A stretch of 27,355 nt of DNA from contig CAJMRT010000027.1 of NCBI GenBank assembly GCA_905215855.1, forward strand, positions 1 to 27,355, written 5' to 3'. Of the stretch, positions 22,227-27,355 are shown one piece after another; position 1 is the first letter of the stretch; each line of letters begins with the position of its first letter. A program made the position numbers and the translations under genes. Below the pieces are notes generated by a model. That model was given only the letters and a program-made list of their open reading frames with translations, did not search any database and was not told the DNA's origin. Origin of the DNA: an uncultured bacterium. Its GTDB lineage: Bacteria; Bacillota; Clostridia; Oscillospirales; Acutalibacteraceae.

Positions 22227-23164
22227 GATAAAAACTTCTCCGCAGCTTTTTCAAGCGTTGTCTTTACGGTTTCAAGGTCGCCCTCAATTGAGCAGCCTGC
22301 CGCCGCAGGATGACCGCCGCCTCCGAACTGCGAACAGAAATCCGAGGCATTGATATTATTGTTTGTACGAACGGAAATTTTGAAAAATCCGCCCTCTTTT
22401 TCACGCATTGTAATTCCGATGAGAACACCCTCAATCTGACGGGGAATAGAGGCAAGTCCCTCCATTTCGTCATCACCCGTGTTGAGCTTTTTGAGCATAT
22501 CGAGCGTTGTGTAAATTATTGCGCACCTGCCGTTTGCACAATAGGTCATTGAGTCATAAACGGCTCTTTCAAGCTGAATTTTGTTTTTCGACTTTGTTTC
22601 AAACATCGCCTTGTTTATGTATGCGGTGTTACAGCCAAAGTCCATAAGACTTGCGGCAACACGCATGGTTTCGGCGGTTGTGTTTGTGTATCTGAAACAG
22701 CCGGTGTCGGTTGAAATGCCTGTGTAGAGGCAGTCTGCAATGTCCTTTGTAAAGTTGATGTGCATTCTGAGGAACAGCTTGTAGAGAATTTCGCAGTTTG
22801 CCGCCGCATATTTGTCAACAAACTTTTCCTTTGCGGTAAATGTGTTTGAACCGTGGTGGTCAATGCACAAATCGACCTTGCCGATATATTTGCCCATATT
22901 TGAGCCGAGCAGGCTGTCAGCCGCAACATCAACGCTGACAACCGTTTCGGTTGTAAAATCTTCTTCCTTAATTTTTTTCTGAAGATAGGTAAACTTTGAC
23001 GGAACACCTGTGGTGATGACCCTCGCTTTTTTGCCGATTTGATGAAGTGCAAGGCAGAGTGCAAATCCGCTGCCGAGGGTGTCGCCGTCAGGATAAGCGT
23101 GAGTCAGAATATCATAATTATCGTGTGCCTCAAGAAAACGGGCAACCTCATACAGATTCATCAT
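22223..23164 (-). CDS. nrnA: DHH-family phosphoesterase, NrnA-like (nanoRNase / pAp phosphatase)
   Basis: 313 residues. The family degrades short RNA oligomers and dephosphorylates pAp. A manganese-binding DHH domain shows HAYPDGDTLGSG near residue 20, VDVAADSLLG and DHHGSNTF (DHH motif), and a C-terminal DHHA1 domain has the GGGGHPAAAG substrate motif. The chosen ATG at 23162-23164 is inside the end of rbfA (17-bp overlap) and has GAGGAAG before it; an in-frame ATG follows at once. A longer frame upstream lacks a ribosome-binding site. Position between rbfA and truB is the standard Firmicutes order. Confidence 0.95.
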   Translation of the reverse strand: MMNLYEVARFLEAHDNYDILTHAYPDGDTLGSGFALCLALHQIGKKARVITTGVPSKFTYLQKKIKEEDFTTETVVSVDVAADSLLGSNMGKYIGKVDLCIDHHGSNTFTAKEKFVDKYAAANCEILYKLFLRMHINFTKDIADCLYTGISTDTGCFRYTNTTAETMRVAASLMDFGCNTAYINKAMFETKSKNKIQLERAVYDSMTYCANGRCAIIYTTLDMLKKLNTGDDEMEGLASIPRQIEGVLIGITMREKEGGFFKISVRTNNNINASDFCSQFGGGGHPAAAGCSIEGDLETVKTTLEKAAEKFLS

Positions 23165-23525
23165 TTTCTTCCTCGTCTTCCTTAATGTCAAGGCTGTTGA
23201 GAATACGGCTGATGTTTGCGCTGTATTCTATGCTGTCTGTTGCGTGGAAAATGAGTTCGGGAACATGGCGAAGATGAAGTCTGTGTCCAAGCTCTCGTCT
23301 GATAAAGCCCGATGCAGACTTTAAGCCCTTGACAGCTTCTTTTGCTCTGTCAAGACCTTCAATTGCGCTGACCTGTACCGTGCAGTATGAAAGGTCGTTT
23401 GTAACCTCAACCCTTACGATAGAGATAAACGCCTGCTGAACCCGTGGGTCTTTTAATTCTCTGAAAATAGCAGTAAGCTCTCTTTTGATGTCCTCTGTTG
23501 TTCTTTCAATTCTATGGCTTCCCAT
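23148..23525 (-). CDS. rbfA: Ribosome-binding factor A
   Basis: 125 residues. It binds the 30S subunit near helix 1 of 16S rRNA and helps its late maturation and cold adaptation. The KH-like fold is visible as RIERTTEDIKRELTAIFRELKDPRV, then a middle VEVTNDLSYCTVQVSAIEG strand region, and RRELGHRLHLRHVPELIFHATDSIEYSANISRIL. An acidic tail ends the protein. AAGGATGTG precedes the ATG. It lies downstream of infB, separated by a 165-bp inverted-repeat element rather than the usual short gap. Confidence 0.97.
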   Translation of the reverse strand: MGSHRIERTTEDIKRELTAIFRELKDPRVQQAFISIVRVEVTNDLSYCTVQVSAIEGLDRAKEAVKGLKSASGFIRRELGHRLHLRHVPELIFHATDSIEYSANISRILNSLDIKEDEEENDESV

Positions 23526-23574
23526 GCTATCACATCCTTATAATTTAATGAATTATGAAAATTCGTGGATAATC

Positions 23575-23739
23575 TGTAGCGGCGAACAGTGTTCGCCAAT
23601 CGTTTCGAGGGTAACCTCGAAACGACTTACCTAATGATTTATGTTGTTGATTTATTCACATATGGTACAGAAATTCACCGTCAATTTGTCGCACCGATTT
23701 TGCAATCGGTACGATTGGCGTTCACTGAACGCCGCTACA
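23575..23739. mobile_element. MITE-like inverted-repeat element between infB and rbfA
   Basis: 29-bp terminal inverted repeats at 23575-23603 and 23711-23739 differ at about four positions; each starts TGTAGCGGCG from its own end. The interior holds two more hairpins, CGTTTCGAGG/CCTCGAAACG (23601-23624) and ACCGATT/AATCGGT. It encodes nothing. No target-site duplication is evident. It is transcribed within the infB operon and may affect the mRNA downstream of infB. Confidence 0.75.
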
Positions 23740-23784
23740 TAAAAACATTGTGCCGTTTATAAAATTCGGTTTAACATACAAGCT

Positions 23785-26148
23785 TTAATCCCTGTATTCT
23801 TCGATTGTATAAACCTCGAACATATCGCCCTCTTTGAGGTCGTTGAATCTTTCAAGACCGATACCACATTCGTAGCCTTCGCTAACTTCCTTGACAGCGT
23901 CCTTGAATCTCTGGAGAGATGCAATTGCATCATCTGCAATAACGATACCGTCACGGATAACTCTTACGCTTGCGCCACGCTGAATCTTACCGCTCTTAAC
24001 ATATGAACCTGCGATTGTGCCGACTGACTTAATCTTGATAACATTACGGCACTCAGCCATACCGAGAACAACTTCTCTTGTCTTAGGAGCAAGCATACCC
24101 TTCATGGCAGATTCGATTTCGTTGATACAATCGTAGATAATGCTGTAAAGACGCATATCAACGCCTGAACGCTCTGCATTTTCTGCGGCAACCGCATCCG
24201 GACGAACATTGAATCCTACGATAATTGCGTTAGATGCCTCTGCAAGCATTACATCGGACTCGTTGATTGCACCTACTGCGCTGTGAATTACATTTACTCT
24301 TACCTCGTCATTTGAAAGCTTTTCAAGTGACTGCTTAACAGCCTCGGCAGAACCCTGTACATCGGCTTTAACGATAATCTGAAGTTCCTTGATTTCACCG
24401 AGTTTCATCTGGTCAAAGAGATTGTCAAGGGTAACCTTAGTCTGTGCGTTGAAGATTTCTTCCTTCTTAGCGGCCTTTCTCTGGTCAACAAGCGTTCTTG
24501 CAAGACGCTCATCGGAAACTGCGTCAAAGATATCGCCGCCAACCGGAACTTCGTCAAGACCTGTGATTTCAACAGGAACAGAAGGACCTGCCTCGGTAAC
24601 TCTTTCGCCCTTATCGTTTGTCATAACTCTTACACGACCGACGCAAGTGCCTGCGATGATTGTATCGCCCTTGTGAAGTGTACCGTTCTGAACGAGTACG
24701 GTTGCGATAGGACCTCTGCCCTTGTCAAGTCTTGCCTCGATAACAGTACCCTTTGCGGCTCTGTCGGGGTTAGCCTTGAGTTCTTTCATCTCTGCAACAA
24801 GAGTAACCATTTCAAGAAGATCGTCAAGACCTTCCTTTGTCTTTGCGGAAACAGGAATACACGGTGTATCGCCGCCCCACTCCTCCGGAATAAGCTCATA
24901 CTCTGTGAGCTGCTGTTTAACATTTTCGGGATTTGCGCCGACCTTATCCATTTTGTTGATGGCAACAATAACAGATACGCCTGCGGCTTTTGCATGGTGG
25001 ATAGCCTCAACTGTCTGCGGCATGATACCGTCATCGGCGGCTACAACGAGGATTGCGATATCGGTAACCTGAGCACCTCTTGCACGCATTGTTGTGAATG
25101 CCTCATGTCCGGGTGTGTCGAGGAAGGTAACAGGCTTGCCGTTTACCATAACTCTGTAAGCACCGATATGCTGTGTGATACCGCCTGCCTCGCCTGCTGT
25201 TACATTTGCGTGACGGATAGCGTCGAGGATTGAAGTTTTACCGTGGTCAACATGACCCATAACAACAACAACCGGAGCTCTCTCAACGAGATTTGCCTCA
25301 TCGTCCTCGCTGTCATCAATAATCTGTTCTTCGATTGTAACAACAACTTCCTTTTCAACCTTTGCATGAAACTCCATGGCGATAAGTGACGCTGTGTCAA
25401 AGTCAATTGTATCTGTTGCAGTTACCATTGTACCCATGAGGAATGCCTTTTTAACAACCTCGGCAACGGTAGCCTTGAGCCTGAGAGCAAGCTCCGAAAC
25501 TACGATTTCGTCAGGAATCTGAACTGTAATCGGTTTCTGCTTACGCTCAAGAGCAATACGGTTCAGACGCTCCTGCTCTGTTTCACGCTTCTGTCGTCTG
25601 CCCTTCTGACGCTGGGTACGGTTTGTGAATTTCTGCTTTTTAACAATGTTGTCCGTGCTTCTGCCCTTTGAGCTGTCGCTTGCAAGGTCATCATACTTCT
25701 GGTTGTAACGCTCAACATCAACATTTGTTGCACGGGTGTCAATTACTCTGCGTTTGCGGGGAGCAGACTCCTCAACGCTCTTTTCCTGAGTAACTTCAAC
25801 CTTTTCCTGTTTTGATGCAGGCTTTGCATCCTTGTTGTTAGGCTTTTTGTCGTTTTTATCGGTCTTTTTCTTCTGATTGTCAGCCTTTGCATTCTGCTTT
25901 GCGGGCTTATCCTCCTGCTGTGGCTTGCTTTCGTTGTCAAGCTTGTTGTTGCGTGCCGCAAAGTATTCGTCAAAGTTTTCAACCTTGTTCTTCTTTGTGA
26001 TTACATCAAAAATCACATCGAGTTCGCTTTCCTCGAGCGTTGTCATTGTTTTCTTTGTAACACCGCAATGTTTTTCGAGAATCTCAATAATTTCCTTGTT
26101 TGAAACTCCGAGATCTGCTGCTGCGTCCTTTACCTTATATTTTATCAT
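23785..26148 (-). CDS. infB: Translation initiation factor IF-2
   Basis: 787 residues from the ATG with GGGAGGAG upstream; the frame runs 17 codons further without a ribosome-binding site. IF-2 brings fMet-tRNA to the 30S subunit and promotes subunit joining as a GTPase. Order: N-terminal IF2_N domain (KYKVKDAAADLGVSNKEIIEIL), a long K/N/E-rich linker, a second IF2_N domain (VSELALRLKATVAEVVKKAFLMG), G domain with G1 GHVDHGKTS (298-306), G2 GEAGGITQHIGA, G3 DTPGH and G4 NKMD, then beta-barrel and C-terminal domains. It overlaps ylxQ by 14 bp. Confidence 0.99.
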   Translation of the reverse strand: MIKYKVKDAAADLGVSNKEIIEILEKHCGVTKKTMTTLEESELDVIFDVITKKNKVENFDEYFAARNNKLDNESKPQQEDKPAKQNAKADNQKKKTDKNDKKPNNKDAKPASKQEKVEVTQEKSVEESAPRKRRVIDTRATNVDVERYNQKYDDLASDSSKGRSTDNIVKKQKFTNRTQRQKGRRQKRETEQERLNRIALERKQKPITVQIPDEIVVSELALRLKATVAEVVKKAFLMGTMVTATDTIDFDTASLIAMEFHAKVEKEVVVTIEEQIIDDSEDDEANLVERAPVVVVMGHVDHGKTSILDAIRHANVTAGEAGGITQHIGAYRVMVNGKPVTFLDTPGHEAFTTMRARGAQVTDIAILVVAADDGIMPQTVEAIHHAKAAGVSVIVAINKMDKVGANPENVKQQLTEYELIPEEWGGDTPCIPVSAKTKEGLDDLLEMVTLVAEMKELKANPDRAAKGTVIEARLDKGRGPIATVLVQNGTLHKGDTIIAGTCVGRVRVMTNDKGERVTEAGPSVPVEITGLDEVPVGGDIFDAVSDERLARTLVDQRKAAKKEEIFNAQTKVTLDNLFDQMKLGEIKELQIIVKADVQGSAEAVKQSLEKLSNDEVRVNVIHSAVGAINESDVMLAEASNAIIVGFNVRPDAVAAENAERSGVDMRLYSIIYDCINEIESAMKGMLAPKTREVVLGMAECRNVIKIKSVGTIAGSYVKSGKIQRGASVRVIRDGIVIADDAIASLQRFKDAVKEVSEGYECGIGLERFNDLKEGDMFEVYTIEEYRD

Positions 26149-26467
26149 ACAATTCTCCTCCCGATTCGTTTTCAATAAGCTGTTCAAGCTTATCTGCAAA
26201 GCCTTTGTCTTCGGTTGTCATAACTCCGCAGATTTTTCCGAGAGCAAATCCGATTTCCTCTTTGCTTCGGTTCATTGTCAATGTTTTCACATTGCATTCG
26301 TCAGCGGCTGTCTGCACGCTTTTCTTACTGCTCTTTGAAAAATCATTTGCAAAAATAACAAGCTTTGCCTTGTTTTTTCGTATTGAGTCAATCGTCGTGT
26401 CGGCACCTGTGATCAGCTTGCCTGCCCTCTTGCAAATGCCAAGCAGCGACAAAATCCTGTCGTTCAT
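26135..26467 (-). CDS. ylxQ: L7Ae/YlxQ-family K-turn RNA-binding protein
   Basis: 110 residues of the L7Ae/L30e fold (ILSLLGICKRAGKLITGADTTIDSIRKNKAKLVIFANDFS), which binds kink-turn RNA. YlxQ proteins are ribosome-associated but their exact partner is unsettled. The AAAGGA 6 nt before the ATG is adequate. It sits between ylxR and infB in the standard Firmicutes nusA-infB operon, and its stop lies 14 bp inside infB, which indicates coupled translation. Confidence 0.93.
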   Translation of the reverse strand: MNDRILSLLGICKRAGKLITGADTTIDSIRKNKAKLVIFANDFSKSSKKSVQTAADECNVKTLTMNRSKEEIGFALGKICGVMTTEDKGFADKLEQLIENESGGELYDKI

Positions 26468-26482
26468 AAAAAATCCTTTCGC

Positions 26483-26791
26483 CTACTCGCTGTCTGCTGC
26501 GGCAAGCTCACTTTGCATCTGCTCATATACTTCATCAGGGATTTTACAGCTTAACGAGCGTTCAAAGCGGCGTGCCTTGCGGGCCTTTTCAAAGCAGGCA
26601 AGATTTCTGCACACATATGCGCCTCTGCCTGCCTTGCGGCCTGTGAGGTCAAGTGAAATTTCGCCCTTTGCAATGATTTCACCGTTTTCATCTTTTGTGT
26701 CGGGTGCTTTGACAACACGGATAAGCTCACGCTTTTCTTTCATTTCTCCGCAACCCGTACATTTACGCAACGGCATTTTTCTTTGCTTCAT
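26483..26791 (-). CDS. ylxR: YlxR/RnpM family RNA-binding protein (DUF448)
   Basis: 102 residues with the family start MPLRKCTGCGEMKEKRELIRVV and the basic GRKAGRGAYVCRNLACFEKARKARRFERSL block. The CTGC and C-x4-C cysteines surround the RNA-binding surface. In Bacillus the YlxR family (renamed RnpM) is reported to bind the RNase P RNA and modulate its activity. It lies between nusA (24-bp gap) and ylxQ (15-bp gap), an arrangement kept across Firmicutes. GAGAGGGA precedes the ATG. Confidence 0.95.
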   Translation of the reverse strand: MKQRKMPLRKCTGCGEMKEKRELIRVVKAPDTKDENGEIIAKGEISLDLTGRKAGRGAYVCRNLACFEKARKARRFERSLSCKIPDEVYEQMQSELAAADSE

Positions 26792-26815
26792 AAAATCCCT
26801 CTCTGCTTAATCTGA

Positions 26816-27355
26816 TTATTCCTCTGTTTCATCCGAAACAACTGTTTCGCCTTCTGTGCTTTCGTCAAGGTCGAGAACATCTTCGGACTTTTCTTCTGTC
26901 TTTGGTTCATCGTCCTCATCTTCGCCGTAGAAACCGCTTTCGGGACGGATGTCAATTCTCCAGCCTGTAAGTCTTGCGGCAAGACGGGCATTCTGACCCT
27001 TGTTGCCGATAGCAAGTGAAAGCTGACCGTCGGGAACGGTTGCACGGCAACTCTTTGTTTCTTCATCTGTAATTTCAACCTTGCAAACGCTTGCAGGAGA
27101 GAGAGCCGCCGAAATGTACTTTTCGGGATCATCGCTGTAAAGCACGATGTCGATTTTCTCACCGCCGAGTTCTTCAACAATCTTGTTTACACGAGCGCCC
27201 TTGTTGCCGATACATGAACCGATTGCGTCAACATCGGGATTTGAGCTGTAAACAGCCATTTTTGTACGACTGCCTGCCTCACGGGAGATTGACTTTATTT
27301 CAACAACGCCGTCATAGATTTCGGGAACTTCCTGTTCAAACAAACGCTTTACAAG
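26816..27355 (-). CDS. nusA: Transcription factor NusA, C-terminal part (cut by window end)
   Basis: The reading frame is open to the window edge, so only about 179 C-terminal residues are visible. Two KH RNA-binding motifs are present: IGNKGARVNKIVEELGGEKID and IGNKGQNARLAARLTGWRIDI, after VEIKSISREAGSRTKMAVYS of the S1/KH junction. An acidic tail (DEDDEPKTEEKSEDVLDLDES) ends the protein, without the AR2 repeats of the E. coli type, as usual in Firmicutes. NusA binds RNA polymerase and controls pausing, termination and antitermination. It leads the minus-strand operon down to truB. Confidence 0.98.
   Translation of the reverse strand, partial: LVKRLFEQEVPEIYDGVVEIKSISREAGSRTKMAVYSSNPDVDAIGSCIGNKGARVNKIVEELGGEKIDIVLYSDDPEKYISAALSPASVCKVEITDEETKSCRATVPDGQLSLAIGNKGQNARLAARLTGWRIDIRPESGFYGEDEDDEPKTEEKSEDVLDLDESTEGETVVSDETEE

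Overview
The window looks like the chromosome of a low-to-moderate GC Gram-positive anaerobe of the Clostridia, probably near Ruminococcus or the Oscillospirales. The evidence is strong AGGAGG ribosome-binding sites, the rplM-rpsI pair, the nusA-ylxR-ylxQ-infB-rbfA-nrnA-truB operon, zinc-ribbon/membrane/leucine-rich proteins and a Firmicutes-type mobilizable island. The lineage is an inference from gene content, not a database match.

Layout. (1) 1-2078: the tail of a tRNA gene, tRNA-Leu(UAA), a minus-strand UspA-like gene, then rplM-rpsI behind a consensus sigma-A promoter. (2) About 2066-13574: an 11.5-kb integrative mobilizable element inserted at the last codons of rpsI, which stays intact. 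Its left arm is one minus-strand transcription unit: a DUF3987 protein, a MobV relaxase, an excisionase-like HTH protein, a CHC2 zinc-finger protein and a tyrosine integrase. A divergent XRE repressor gene lies beside three similar palindromes. The right arm carries cargo on the plus strand: a two-gene restriction-modification system that looks like BcgI (nuclease and methyltransferase fused in one subunit plus a two-domain specificity subunit, no HsdR) and a RhuM-like gene translationally coupled to a Fic/Doc toxin gene. (3) 13562-13932: two nearly identical 152-bp units plus a diverged third start, each beginning with a copy of the rpsI 3' end and carrying a terminator. (4) 13958-14243: a compact, probably unannotated type I toxin-antitoxin locus resembling Fst/par: a 26-residue hydrophobic peptide with a hairpin hiding its Shine-Dalgarno, and a convergent antisense promoter. 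(5) 14392-17098: a minus-strand operon of an XRE/AbrB hybrid regulator, ABC-2 ATPase, permease and a DUF1624 membrane acyltransferase. (6) 17353-21008: plus-strand genes for two envelope proteins with acidic or low-complexity regions, an Mrp/ApbC ATPase and a zinc-ribbon/TM/leucine-rich protein. (7) 21312 to the right edge: the minus-strand translation and RNA-processing operon running from nusA (cut by the window end) to truB, with a 165-bp MITE-like inverted-repeat element between infB and rbfA.

How the parts work together. The island enters and leaves by Int (with the HTH protein as likely Xis) and transfers by MobV with borrowed conjugation machinery. Its cargo defends the host or punishes loss of the island. 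Insertion separates rpsI from its likely original terminator, now at 13597-13627, and the island supplies a replacement at 2167-2199. The strongest leads for follow-up are the par-like type I module next to the attachment-site array and the BcgI-like restriction system.
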